Origin: Methanobacterium_D oryzae
GTDB lineage: Archaea > Methanobacteriota > Methanobacteria > Methanobacteriales > Methanobacteriaceae
DNA: 64,000 nucleotides
Reading direction: 5' to 3'
NCBI RefSeq assembly: GCF_050433505.1
Contig: NZ_JBNPXC010000001.1
Location: 1,116,001-1,180,000 of the forward strand
The notes beneath the pieces were generated by a model, which did not search any database, was not told the origin of the DNA, and worked only from the letters and a program-made list of their open reading frames with translations. Of the stretch, positions 1 through 8,715 are shown piece by piece; the first letter of the stretch is position 1; each line of letters begins with the position of its first letter. Both the position numbers and the translations under genes were made by a program.

Positions 1-771
1 CTAATTCATACTTTCTCTCTCATTCATGATGATATAATGGATAAAGATGAAATGAGAAGGGGAAAACCATCTGTTCATATGCTCTGGGGAGAACCAATGG
101 CTATTTTGGCAGGGGATACTCTATTTTCAAAGGCATTTGAAACAGTCTTAGAAACAGATATAACAAACTTACCTCCACAAAGAGTAGTCTATGCCTTAAA
201 AACAGTTGTAGATTCATGTATAAAAATATGTGAAGGTCAGGCCCTTGATATAGGTTTTGAAGGAAAATTAGATGTTAAAGAGGATGAATACTTAACTATG
301 ATCTACAAAAAGACTGCAGCACTTATTGCAGCAGCAACAAAGGCGGGAGCTATACTTGGCGGAGGAACTGATAAACAAATTGAAGCCCTATCTGAATATG
401 GCAGATTAATTGGAATGGCATTCCAAATTCAAGATGACTATCTCGACGTTGTAAGTGATGCTGAAGATATTGGAAAACCAGTAGGAAGCGATATAGTGGA
501 AGGTAAGATGACCCTAATGGTTGTTCATGCACTTGCAAATTCATCTAAAGAAGATAAAGAAAGACTTATATCAATATTACAAGCTAATGATGAAGATTTA
601 GTCGAAGATGCAATTGGAATATTTAATAAGTATGGTTCTATTGAATATACTAGAAATATAGCTCTTGATAACGTTAAAACTGCAAAAGAATTGTTGAATG
701 TTTTAGAAGATTCTGAAGCAAAAGAATCACTAAAATTAATAGCAGATTTTGTTCTTGAAAGAACACACTAA
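1..771 (+). CDS. idsA: Short-chain isoprenyl (geranylgeranyl/farnesyl) diphosphate synthase, 5' end cut by window
   Basis: Condenses isopentenyl diphosphate with allylic diphosphates to supply C15/C20 chains for archaeal ether lipids. The reading frame is open from base 1 and begins with LIHTFSLIHDDIMD, the first aspartate-rich motif of trans-prenyltransferases, so the N-terminal third lies outside the window and the first ATG at base 37 is not the start. The second aspartate-rich motif reads QIQDDYLD. About 256 residues are present of roughly 325 usual for the family. It is followed by gltX after 34 bases, and dapL comes next; from memory the order idsA-gltX-dapL is kept in related methanogens. 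Product chain length cannot be read from this fragment. Confidence 0.93.
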   Translation, partial: LIHTFSLIHDDIMDKDEMRRGKPSVHMLWGEPMAILAGDTLFSKAFETVLETDITNLPPQRVVYALKTVVDSCIKICEGQALDIGFEGKLDVKEDEYLTMIYKKTAALIAAATKAGAILGGGTDKQIEALSEYGRLIGMAFQIQDDYLDVVSDAEDIGKPVGSDIVEGKMTLMVVHALANSSKEDKERLISILQANDEDLVEDAIGIFNKYGSIEYTRNIALDNVKTAKELLNVLEDSEAKESLKLIADFVLERTH

Positions 772-805
772 TAATTATTTTTTAATCATTTTTTTGAGTG
801 ATATT

Positions 806-2479
806 ATGGAGAATTTAAAGGATATTGCATACAAATATGCCCTTCAAAATGCAGTTAAACATAAAGGAGCTGCTCAAAATGGTGCTGTGATTGGTTCAAT
901 CATGAGTTCTCATCCAGAATTCCGTAAAGAAGCGCGTGAAGTTTCAAAAACTGTGGGAGAAGTTGTGGCTAAAATCAATGCAATGAACACTGATGAACAA
1001 GTTAAAGAACTTGAAAAATTTGGCGGTTTAGCTGTTGAAGAAAAAAAAGTTGAAGAAAAAGGGCTTGCTGAATTACCTGATGTTAAAGGGGAAGTAGTTT
1101 TAAGATTTGCTCCTAATCCCAGTGGTCCTCTCCATATAGGGCATGCAAGAGCAGCAATCTTAAATAATGAATATATTAAAAAATACGGTGGTAAGTTAAT
1201 ACTGCGTATTGAAGATACAGATCCAAGAAGAGTTTATCCTGACGCTTATGAGATGATAGAAGAGGATCTTTCTTGGATGGATGTTAAAATAGATGAAAAA
1301 TTTATCCAGAGTGATAGGCTTCCTATTTATTATGAATATGCTGAAAAACTCATTGAACTTGGCGGTGCCTACATGTGCACATGCGAAGGTGGAGAATTCA
1401 AAAAACTGAAGGATCAATCGATGTCCTGTCCATGTAGAGATAGGGGAGTAGAAGAAAATCTCAAACTATGGAAAGAAATGGAAACTATGGGTGAAGGAGA
1501 CATTGTTTTAAGAGTTAAAACGGACATAAAGCATAAAAATCCTGCAATAAGAGATTTTCCTGCAATGAGAATTGTGGAAGCTGAACATCCACGTACAGGA
1601 AACAAATATAAAATTTATCCAATGATGAACTTTTCTGTGGCAGTAGATGACCATTTAATGGGAATGACACATGTTTTAAGAGGTAAAGATCATCTTGCAA
1701 ACTCTGAAAAGCAAAAATATATTTATAATCACTTTGAATGGGATATACCTGTCTTTATTCATTATGGTAGACTTAAAATGGAGGATATTGCATTAAGTAC
1801 CTCTAAAGCAAAGGAAGGAATTGAAAACGGAATTTATTCTGGATGGGATGACCCTAGACTCGGTACAATTAGGGCTATTGCAAGAAGAGGAATAATGAAA
1901 GAAGCACTTGAAGAGCTTATGAATGAAATAGGAGTTAAAATTGCCGATTCAACTCTTAGCTGGAAAAAAATATATGGATTAAACCGTTCAATTTTAGAAG
2001 AAACAGCCAATCGTTATTTCTTTATCTGGAATCCAGAAGAAGTAAAAATAGAAGATATTCCAGGATCGGCTAAAGGAACTATTGAAAGACCGTTACATCC
2101 AGACTTTTTAGATAGAGGTAACCGTGAAATTCCATTCAACGGCAATATTTATCTTGTAAAAGATGATATAAAAGAAAATAAGGTATTAAGACTAATGGAT
2201 GCTGCAAACATCATTTTTGAAAATGGAAATGCAGAGTATTACAGCACATCTTTTGAAGATGCTAAGGATGCGGGTGCACAAATTATTCATTGGATTCCTG
2301 CAGATGATAATGTAATTGCGCAGGTAGTAATGCCTGATGCAAGTATTATAGAAGGTCTTGTTGAACCTGCATGTGAGAATCTAAAGGTTGGAGATATTGT
2401 TCAATTTGAAAGGTTTGGATTTGCTCGATTGGATGAGATTAAGGATGATAAATTAGTATTTTACTTTGCTCACAAATAA
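806..2479 (+). CDS. gltX: Glutamyl-tRNA synthetase, archaeal type
   Basis: Class I aminoacyl-tRNA synthetase charging tRNA with glutamate. In archaea that make Gln-tRNA by amidation it serves as the Glu enzyme. It shows the HIGH-type motif in PNPSGPLHIGHARA near residue 105 and a KMSKS-equivalent IALSTSK in the middle of the chain. A cysteine cluster (CTCEGGEF then CPCRDR) sits in the inserted domain, and the C-terminal anticodon-binding beta-barrels are of the GlnRS-like archaeal kind. The length of 557 residues is normal. I chose the ATG at 806, preceded by GAGTGAT; an in-frame upstream TTG at 749 would overlap idsA and add a non-conserved tail. Confidence 0.95.
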   Translation: MENLKDIAYKYALQNAVKHKGAAQNGAVIGSIMSSHPEFRKEAREVSKTVGEVVAKINAMNTDEQVKELEKFGGLAVEEKKVEEKGLAELPDVKGEVVLRFAPNPSGPLHIGHARAAILNNEYIKKYGGKLILRIEDTDPRRVYPDAYEMIEEDLSWMDVKIDEKFIQSDRLPIYYEYAEKLIELGGAYMCTCEGGEFKKLKDQSMSCPCRDRGVEENLKLWKEMETMGEGDIVLRVKTDIKHKNPAIRDFPAMRIVEAEHPRTGNKYKIYPMMNFSVAVDDHLMGMTHVLRGKDHLANSEKQKYIYNHFEWDIPVFIHYGRLKMEDIALSTSKAKEGIENGIYSGWDDPRLGTIRAIARRGIMKEALEELMNEIGVKIADSTLSWKKIYGLNRSILEETANRYFFIWNPEEVKIEDIPGSAKGTIERPLHPDFLDRGNREIPFNGNIYLVKDDIKENKVLRLMDAANIIFENGNAEYYSTSFEDAKDAGAQIIHWIPADDNVIAQVVMPDASIIEGLVEPACENLKVGDIVQFERFGFARLDEIKDDKLVFYFAHK

Positions 2480-2499
2480 ATGATTTAAGGAGATTGAAA

Positions 2500-3744
2500 A
2501 TGGTACAGATTAATGAAAACTTTTTATTGCTTAAAAGCAACTATATCTTTGCAGAAATCGATGATCGCGTTGAAAAATACGAAAAAGAAAACCCTGATGC
2601 AAATATAATACGAATGGGAATTGGAGATGTCACAAAACCATTACCTAAAGCTGTAATCGATGGATTCAAGCAAGGTATAGATGAAATGGGCCAGGCTGAA
2701 ACATTTAAAGGATATGGTCCATATAGGGGCTATGATTTTTTAATTGAAGAAATAATTAAGAATGATTACGCACCTTTAGGAATTCAATTAGATTCAGAGG
2801 AAGTATTCATAGGTGAAGGAGCTAAACCTGATACTGGAAATATTCAGGAGATATTCGGTATAAACGCTGTTGTAGCAGTAACAGACCCTGTTTATCCAGT
2901 TTATGTTGAAAGTAATATCATGGCAGGTCGTGGAGGCCCAATGGGGGAAGATGGAAAATATGAAGGATTGGTTTACTTACCATGTACTGAAGAAAATAAT
3001 TTCATACCAGAACTTCCAGAAACTCCTGTTGATCTAATTTATCTCTGTTATCCAAACAATCCAACAGGTACAGTTCTTACAAAAGAACAATTAGCTAAAT
3101 GGGTTAATTATGCACGTGAAAATAAATCAATTATATTATTCGATGCTGCATACGAAGCTTATGTGCAGGAAGAAGATATACCTAAGAGTATATACGAAAT
3201 TAAAGGGGCTAAAGAAGTTGCTATTGAATTTAGAAGTTTCTCTAAAAATGCAGGATTTACAGGGACAAGATGTGCATGCACAATAGTCCCTAAAGAATTA
3301 AAAGGCTTTGATAAAGATGGTAATCATTATTCTTTAAATGAATTATGGTTTAGAAGATTAACTACCAAGTTTAATGGTGTATCTTATCCTGTGCAAATGG
3401 CTGCTAAGGCAATTTATTCAGAAGAAGGTCAGAAAGAAATTAAAGAATTAGTACGCTATTATATGAAAAACGCAGCAATAATCAAGGAAAATATGGAAAA
3501 AATTGGTTTAAGCGTTTATGGTGGAAATAATTCGCCATATATCTGGGTTAAAACTCCAAATAACATGAATTCATGGGAATTCTTTGACCTTCTTTTAAAT
3601 GAAGCTCAAATAGTTGGAACACCGGGTGTAGGCTTTGGCCCAAGTGGAGAAGGTTACTTTAGATTAACAGCATTCAATACACTTGAAAACACCAAAGAAG
3701 CCATGGAAAGGATATCTAAGCTAACAAATCTTTCAAAATCTTAG
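2500..3744 (+). CDS. dapL: LL-diaminopimelate aminotransferase
   Basis: PLP-dependent transaminase that converts tetrahydrodipicolinate straight to LL-diaminopimelate for lysine biosynthesis. The 414-residue fold-type I protein has the substrate and cofactor signatures YPNNPTGT and the Schiff-base lysine in SFSKNAGFTGTRC. The opening GIGDVTKPLP is typical of DapL rather than aspartate aminotransferase. AAGGAG ends 7 bases before the ATG at 2500; an in-frame TTG at 2494 lies too close to the ribosome-binding site. It sits 20 bases after gltX and is probably co-transcribed. The stop codon lies inside a short palindrome that opens the following repeat cluster. Confidence 0.92.
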   Translation: MVQINENFLLLKSNYIFAEIDDRVEKYEKENPDANIIRMGIGDVTKPLPKAVIDGFKQGIDEMGQAETFKGYGPYRGYDFLIEEIIKNDYAPLGIQLDSEEVFIGEGAKPDTGNIQEIFGINAVVAVTDPVYPVYVESNIMAGRGGPMGEDGKYEGLVYLPCTEENNFIPELPETPVDLIYLCYPNNPTGTVLTKEQLAKWVNYARENKSIILFDAAYEAYVQEEDIPKSIYEIKGAKEVAIEFRSFSKNAGFTGTRCACTIVPKELKGFDKDGNHYSLNELWFRRLTTKFNGVSYPVQMAAKAIYSEEGQKEIKELVRYYMKNAAIIKENMEKIGLSVYGGNNSPYIWVKTPNNMNSWEFFDLLLNEAQIVGTPGVGFGPSGEGYFRLTAFNTLENTKEAMERISKLTNLSKS

Positions 3745-4013
3745 ATTTTGATGCAGCGAAATTACATTTCACATGCTTTGATTTGCGCATTAAAACCGTA
3801 TTTTACGGTTTTAAAGTTATCCTTCTAATTTATTTTCTTTTAATTCATTTTTATTTAGCTGTTGTTTATTTTCTTAAATTTTATTAACATAGAAAATCAT
3901 AAAGTTTCTTGTTGCAAAGCAAACTTTGCAAACGTGGAAAATCATAAATTTTCCTGTTACGAAATGAAAGTCTTCAAAATCTCGGATTTTGAGGTCCGGG
4001 AAACATAGTTTCC
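3733..4013. repeat. Cluster of short palindromes between dapL and the M20 peptidase gene
   Basis: The gap is filled with tandem small perfect inverted repeats: TCAAAATC/GATTTTGA at 3733-3751, an 11-bp stem TTAAAACCGTA with loop TTT at 3790-3814, TTGCAAAG/CTTTGCAA at 3912-3931, GGAAAAT/ATTTTCC at 3936-3954, TCAAAATC/GATTTTGA again at 3974-3992, and GGAAAC/GTTTCC at 3999-4013. The 3790-3814 hairpin followed by T-rich DNA could end dapL transcription. Similar clusters occur at 22.96-23.06 kb and 46.5-46.6 kb. No coding frame is visible. Confidence 0.75.
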
Positions 4014-4082
4014 TTGTGTTTCGTAAACTTCCAAATTCAGATTATTAACTATTAATTTTAGACACTATTTTTCGGTGGTTAA

Positions 4083-5450
4083 ATGAAGGAAGCAATGAAT
4101 TATGTTGATAAAAATTTAGAATCATCTATTAGAACACTTAAAGATTTATGTTCAATTCCATCAGTATCAGCACAAAATGAAGGTATTGAAGAATCTGTAT
4201 CATTAATAACTCAAATCATGGAAAATGCAGGAATAAACTCGAGAATATTAAGAATTAATAACGCAAATCCATTAATTTATGGAGAATATATACCAGAATT
4301 CTATAAAAAAACTATTATTTTTTATAATCACTATGATGTGCAGCCTGCAGATCCTCTTGAGCTTTGGGAAAGTCCTCCTTTTGAACCTAAAGTTAGAGAT
4401 GGGAAGTTATTTGCAAGAGGAGTTGCAGATAATAAAGGAAATATAATAGCCAGGATTAAAGCTGTAGAATCTATATTAAAAACTAGAGGAGAACTTCCTG
4501 TTGCAGTAAAATTTATTTTTGAAGGAGAAGAAGAAGTAGGTGGTGTTTCACTTCCAAAATATGTAGATAAATACGAAGAACTATTTAAAGCTGACATGGG
4601 AGTTTGGGAATCTGGAGACAAACATGAAACTGAAAGACCTACTATAAAACTGGGATATAAGGGAATAGCATACTATGATGTTTTAGTTAGAGGTCCAAAT
4701 AAAGACGTGCATTCAGGGCGTGCAGGTTTAATTCCAAATCCTATCTGGCGATTAATAGTGTTTTTAAATAGTTTAAGGGATAAAAATGGTGGAATTCTTA
4801 TTGAAGAATTCTATGATGATATGGATCAAATTCAAAAAGAAGATATGGAACTTTTAGAAAAAATTCCATTTGATGATGAAATGATTTTAAAAAAATACGG
4901 GCTAAAAGAATTTGAAGGTAAAAGTAGAGGAACTGATGCAATTAAATCATTATATCTTAAACCAACATGTAATATCGATGGTATATATGGAGGATATGAA
5001 GGTGCAAGCTCTAAGACTATAGTACCAAGTGAGGCACATGCTAAACTGGATTTTAGATTACTTCCCGGACAAAAACCTGAAAATCTACTTGAAAATTTGA
5101 ATAGACATATAGAAAAATATGGATTTTCAGATGTAGAGTTAAATTACCAGTATGGATACGAAGCCGCTAAAACAGAAGCTTCTTCATTTGCAACTGAAAT
5201 TATTACAAGAGCTACAAGAAAAACATATGGACTTGAGCCTTTAATTTATCCCTTATCCATTGGAAGCAGTCCTATGTACAATTTTATAAACAAATTAAAT
5301 ATACCAACAATTTCAGTCGGTGTGGAGTACTGGGGATCACTTGTACATGCATCAAATGAAAATATACGACTTGAAGACTTTAAATTAGGCATTAAAAACA
5401 TAATAAATATTATTGATGAACTATCAAACTATTCAAGTGAATATAATTAA
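4083..5450 (+). CDS. M20 family metallopeptidase (dipeptidase / ArgE-DapE-CPG2 group)
   Basis: Predicted cytosolic zinc amidohydrolase/dipeptidase of 455 residues. Visible metal-site motifs are YNHYDVQPADP, with its His and Asp, FARGVADNKG with the bridging Asp, and FEGEEEVGG with the catalytic Glu. The dimerisation lid with KDVHSG sits in the middle and the closing metal ligand lies in VGVEYWGSLVHASNE. GGTGG lies before the ATG. It resembles the CNDP-like dipeptidase branch more than DapE, which fits an organism using the DapL shortcut. The substrate is not determinable. It stands alone between a palindrome-rich gap and purA. Confidence 0.88.
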   Translation: MKEAMNYVDKNLESSIRTLKDLCSIPSVSAQNEGIEESVSLITQIMENAGINSRILRINNANPLIYGEYIPEFYKKTIIFYNHYDVQPADPLELWESPPFEPKVRDGKLFARGVADNKGNIIARIKAVESILKTRGELPVAVKFIFEGEEEVGGVSLPKYVDKYEELFKADMGVWESGDKHETERPTIKLGYKGIAYYDVLVRGPNKDVHSGRAGLIPNPIWRLIVFLNSLRDKNGGILIEEFYDDMDQIQKEDMELLEKIPFDDEMILKKYGLKEFEGKSRGTDAIKSLYLKPTCNIDGIYGGYEGASSKTIVPSEAHAKLDFRLLPGQKPENLLENLNRHIEKYGFSDVELNYQYGYEAAKTEASSFATEIITRATRKTYGLEPLIYPLSIGSSPMYNFINKLNIPTISVGVEYWGSLVHASNENIRLEDFKLGIKNIINIIDELSNYSSEYN

Positions 5451-5563
5451 CGTATAAATATTTTTAAAATATAGTCAGAATTTTAAATTATTTAATAATA
5501 GGGAAAGGTTTTTATTAAGAGCTTCCAAAAATAAAAGAGGCAAAGAAATATGGAGAACATAAA

Positions 5564-6586
5564 ATGACATGTAGTATATTAGTTGGTGGCGCTTGGGGAG
5601 ATGAAGGTAAAGGAAAATGTATTACTTATCTTTGTTACAACGATAAACCTGAAATTATAGCAAGGGCAGGTGTAGGTCCTAATGCAGGGCATTCTGTCGA
5701 ATTTAAGGGAGATAAATATGGATTAAGGTTAACGCCTTCTGGATTTTTCTATACTGGTGCAAGATTGCTTATTGGGGCAGGTGTACTTGTAGATCCTGAA
5801 GTTTTTATGCATGAACTTGATTATCTAAATAAATATGATGTAAGGGGCAGAACTTTCGCTGATTACAGATGTGCAATAATAGAACAAAAACATAAGGAAG
5901 CGGATCGAGCTTCTGATTATCTCGCTAAAAAAATAGGAAGTACAGGAACTGGTTGTGGACCAGCAAATGCAGATAGAGTAAATAGAACTGTAAAGATGGC
6001 AGCAGATTTTGAAGAAATGAAAGATTACATAACTAATGTTCCTCGTGAAGTAAACGAAGCCTTAGACGATGAAAAAGATGTTTTCATAGAAGGATCACAA
6101 GGTTTTGGACTTTCACTATACTATGGTACATATCCATTTGTTACAAGTAAAGATACAACAGCAAGCACATTTGCAGCAGATGTAGGTGTCGGTCCGACAC
6201 GAATTGATGATGTTATTGTAGTCTTCAAATCATACATAACTCGTGTTGGTGAAGGGCCATTTGCAACTGAAATTTCAGAAGAAGAGGCAGAAAAAAAAGG
6301 TCTTGAAGAATATGGGACAGTAACAGGTAGAAGAAGAAGAGTAGGAACATTTGATATGGACTTAGCTAAAGAGTCATGCATGATAAATGGTGCAACTCAA
6401 ATTGCTTTAACTTGTGTTGATAGGATATTCCCTGAATGTGAAAGAGTAAAAGACTATTCTGAGCTTTCAGCTGAAGTTAAAAAGTTCGTTAACGAGATTG
6501 AAGGAGAAACAGGCGTTCCTGTAACTATAATTTCAACAGGTCCTGATCTCGAAGACACAATTGACCTCAGGAAAGAACTACTCTAA
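5564..6586 (+). CDS. purA: Adenylosuccinate synthetase
   Basis: GTP-dependent ligation of IMP and aspartate, the first committed step to AMP. The protein opens with GGAWGDEGKGK, the P-loop-like signature of PurA, followed by GPNAGHSV with the catalytic His. GSTGTGCGPANADR and VTGRRRRVGTFD complete the substrate sites. At 340 residues it is the short archaeal form, roughly 90 residues shorter than bacterial enzymes. GGAGAA precedes the ATG. It appears to be a single-gene unit. Confidence 0.95.
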   Translation: MTCSILVGGAWGDEGKGKCITYLCYNDKPEIIARAGVGPNAGHSVEFKGDKYGLRLTPSGFFYTGARLLIGAGVLVDPEVFMHELDYLNKYDVRGRTFADYRCAIIEQKHKEADRASDYLAKKIGSTGTGCGPANADRVNRTVKMAADFEEMKDYITNVPREVNEALDDEKDVFIEGSQGFGLSLYYGTYPFVTSKDTTASTFAADVGVGPTRIDDVIVVFKSYITRVGEGPFATEISEEEAEKKGLEEYGTVTGRRRRVGTFDMDLAKESCMINGATQIALTCVDRIFPECERVKDYSELSAEVKKFVNEIEGETGVPVTIISTGPDLEDTIDLRKELL

Positions 6587-7190
6587 AATGAGTATTTATA
6601 ATTTAAAGGATATTTAATCCAAAAATTCTTTAAATACCTATATTTTTAATAAGATACTATTGATTTAAGGGATGAACTTCTTTAAATTAATTTTTATTAG
6701 ATTTTTTGTTTTATAATTTATTTTTAATTACCTTTTACCCTCGTTTTTTAAAATAAAGAAAAATGAAGAATTATTTTAAAGATAAATTCCAATTAATAAT
6801 GCTTGAATCACATGTAAGATAATTTCTGCGAAAAAATATGCTATATTGTTGATTCTAAGCCTTTCTTCCAGTAAAGCCAACTAAAAATAATTGCAATCAA
6901 CAATATTGGGAATAAGTTCTAGTTTGTCTTTATTGTTTTCACCAATTTTACTGACATAATTATAGATAGATAAATACACATTTATTTTTCAATATGAATT
7001 TTTGAGAAATTGCAATAAATCTACCTGGCAATATAGGGCTACTGATTAATTTAGGATGTTTTTTATTATTAAAACTATCCAATTATTCAAAATATATGCT
7101 ATAGTTTTTGTTCAATAATTTAACTTCGTCATATCAACGATTTTTGACTATATGGTCGTTATATTGAAATAAAAAATCAAAATTACAATA
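6587..7190. other. Long AT-rich gap, with a possible decayed membrane gene on the minus strand
   Basis: No intact gene is visible. On the minus strand around 6785-6900 a short open stretch reads LALLEERLRINNIAYFFAEI and continues as hydrophobic residues to a stop. Further upstream, scattered fragments such as SPILPGRFIAISQKF appear in other frames. This looks like a decayed membrane-protein gene, but the evidence is weak. The right end holds the promoter of the fluoride-responsive operon. Confidence 0.35.
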
Positions 7191-7194
7191 ATAG

Positions 7195-7208
7195 AATTTA
7201 AATAAAAT
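7195..7208 (+). promoter_or_regulatory. Probable TATA box of the riboswitch-enolase operon
   Basis: TTTAAATAAAA at 7197-7207 is a good archaeal TATA element. A start about 25-28 bases downstream would fall near 7226, just ahead of the first base pair of the riboswitch aptamer. That spacing supports transcription starting at the riboswitch. Confidence 0.6.
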
Positions 7209-7228
7209 AATGTAAAATAAACATTAAT

Positions 7229-7273
7229 AGGTGATGGAGTTCACCTCTAACTGCTTTTCAAGCTGATGACTCC
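7229..7273 (+). promoter_or_regulatory. Fluoride riboswitch (crcB motif) aptamer
   Basis: The sequence fits the fluoride-binding RNA. Stem P1 is AGGTGA 7229-7234 with TCACCT 7241-7246. Its loop GGAGT 7236-7240 pairs as a pseudoknot with ACTCC 7269-7273. Between them CTAACTGC leads to the second stem GCTT 7253-7256 with AAGC 7260-7263, followed by the conserved GCTGATGACTCCTA. These are the hallmark segments of the crcB motif. The genes downstream include enolase and pyrophosphatase, both known fluoride-sensitive enzymes previously reported downstream of this RNA class. The assignment is by eye, without a covariance search. Confidence 0.9.
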
Positions 7274-7297
7274 TATTTTATAAATTATAAAGGAGGT
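7270..7297 (+). promoter_or_regulatory. Likely translational expression platform: Shine-Dalgarno opposite anti-Shine-Dalgarno
   Basis: AAAGGAGGT (7289-7297) is a strong ribosome-binding site six bases before the ATG at 7303. CTCCT at 7270-7274, four bases of which form the riboswitch pseudoknot, is perfectly complementary to AGGAG at 7291-7295. Without fluoride the free CTCCT can mask the site. When fluoride stabilises the pseudoknot, the site is released. The pairing is read from sequence; the switching is inferred. Confidence 0.65.
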
Positions 7298-7302
7298 CAG
7301 CA

Positions 7303-7446
7303 ATGTATTTAAATTCGGAATCATTACAAATGCGCCTAATTATTTTTAAACTAATTCTTTTAGGATTAGGAATTGTAATTTTCATAAGACTAATACATTT
7401 TATAACCTTCTTTTATGAATTTAGAACAATCGAGGTGGCTATATGA
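7303..7446 (+). CDS. 47-residue single-span membrane protein, first gene of the fluoride-responsive operon
   Basis: The small protein starts MYLNSESLQMRLIIFKLI and consists mostly of one hydrophobic segment (about residues 11-36) with a few charged residues around it. It has the strongest ribosome-binding site in the region and its TGA overlaps the enolase ATG (ATGA), so translation is probably coupled. I recognise no family. It could act as a small membrane partner in fluoride tolerance, or serve mainly as a leader that passes riboswitch control on to enolase. It is too short for the usual CrcB/Fluc channel, which has four spans in about 120 residues. Confidence 0.6.
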   Translation: MYLNSESLQMRLIIFKLILLGLGIVIFIRLIHFITFFYEFRTIEVAI

Positions 7447-8690
7447 GTAGTATAATTGAAGATATGAATATAGAAAAGATTTTAGACAGTAGAGGAAATC
7501 CTACAGTAGAAGTATCTATTTTGACTGAAAATGGGTTTGGGAGAGCAGCAGCGCCAAGCGGTGCAAGTACAGGAGTACGTGAAGTTACATCATTCCCTGA
7601 AAAGGGTATTGATGCAATAGATGAAATAGAAGAAACCATTTCACGAGAGATTATAGGAATTTATGCTGATGAAATAAACACTATAGATGCTTTATTAAAA
7701 GAATTAGATGGTACAGATAACCTTTCACGTTTAGGGGGCAACATTATTGTCGCTGTTTCTATGGCTGCTGCTAAAGCTGCTGCATCATCATATAATTTAC
7801 CATTATACAGCTTTTTAGGAGGAAATATGAAAAAAGAAATCCCATATCCTCTTGGAAACATGATAAATGGAGGAGCACACGCTGGTAAAAACGCTCCAGA
7901 TATACAAGAGTTCTTAGTTGTACCTATTGGGGCTAAAAACATCACTGAAGCTGTATTTGCTAATTCTAACGTTCATAAAAGAATAGGTGAACTCATAAAA
8001 GCTAAAGATAGTACCTTTACTGGTGGAAAAGGAGATGAAGGAGGATGGGCACCTAACCTCACAAACGAAGAAGCGCTTTCCATTCAAGCAAGAGCTTGTG
8101 AAGAGGTAAGTGATGAAACAGGTGTAAAAGTAAGACCCTCTATGGATGTAGCTTCAAGCAGCTTATGGGACAGTTCAAAAGAAAAATATATCTACGAAAG
8201 AGAAGGCGTAGAAAGAGATACAAGCGAACAAATAGATTTCATAGAAGGAATTATAGATACTTACAATATGTTTTTCATGGAAGACCCGTTACATGAGGCT
8301 GATTTTGAAGCTTTCGCAGAATTAACTAAAAGGGTTGGAAACAAATGCCTTATATGTGGTGATGACATTTTTGTTACAGATGCAGAGATACTCCAAGAAG
8401 GAATTAACAGGGGAGCTGCAAACTCAATTATCATAAAGCCAAACCAGATAGGAACATTAACAGATACCTATGAAACAGTTACACTTGCAAAAGATAATGG
8501 ATATGTGCCTGTTGTTTCCCATAGGTCTGGTGAAACTACTGATGAAACTATAGCTCATTTGGCTGTTGCTTTTTCATGCCCCTTAATTAAAACTGGGGCT
8601 TTAGGTGGAGAAAGAATTGCAAAGCTTAATGAACTTATCCGTATTGAAAAATCAATGGAAATGTCAAGAATGGCTAAAATCAAAAAATAA
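7443..8690 (+). CDS. eno: Enolase
   Basis: Phosphopyruvate hydratase, interconverting 2-phosphoglycerate and phosphoenolpyruvate in (gluco)neogenesis. The 415-residue protein has all expected sites: the substrate loop GRAAAPSGASTG, GGAHAGKN, GKGDEGGWAPN with the catalytic Glu, metal ligands in MEDPL and GDDIFVT, the lysine in IIKPNQIGT, and SHRSGETTDETIAHLAV. The GAGGTGG site lies inside the end of the small upstream gene. In Methanobacteriales I recall enolase beside rpoN/rpoK and rps2; here it sits in a riboswitch-controlled unit with pyrophosphatase, so it is either a relocated gene or a second copy. Nothing in the motifs predicts altered fluoride sensitivity. Confidence 0.95.
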   Translation: MSSIIEDMNIEKILDSRGNPTVEVSILTENGFGRAAAPSGASTGVREVTSFPEKGIDAIDEIEETISREIIGIYADEINTIDALLKELDGTDNLSRLGGNIIVAVSMAAAKAAASSYNLPLYSFLGGNMKKEIPYPLGNMINGGAHAGKNAPDIQEFLVVPIGAKNITEAVFANSNVHKRIGELIKAKDSTFTGGKGDEGGWAPNLTNEEALSIQARACEEVSDETGVKVRPSMDVASSSLWDSSKEKYIYEREGVERDTSEQIDFIEGIIDTYNMFFMEDPLHEADFEAFAELTKRVGNKCLICGDDIFVTDAEILQEGINRGAANSIIIKPNQIGTLTDTYETVTLAKDNGYVPVVSHRSGETTDETIAHLAVAFSCPLIKTGALGGERIAKLNELIRIEKSMEMSRMAKIKK

Positions 8691-8715
8691 TTCAATTGAA
8701 GGAGGAATGAAATAC

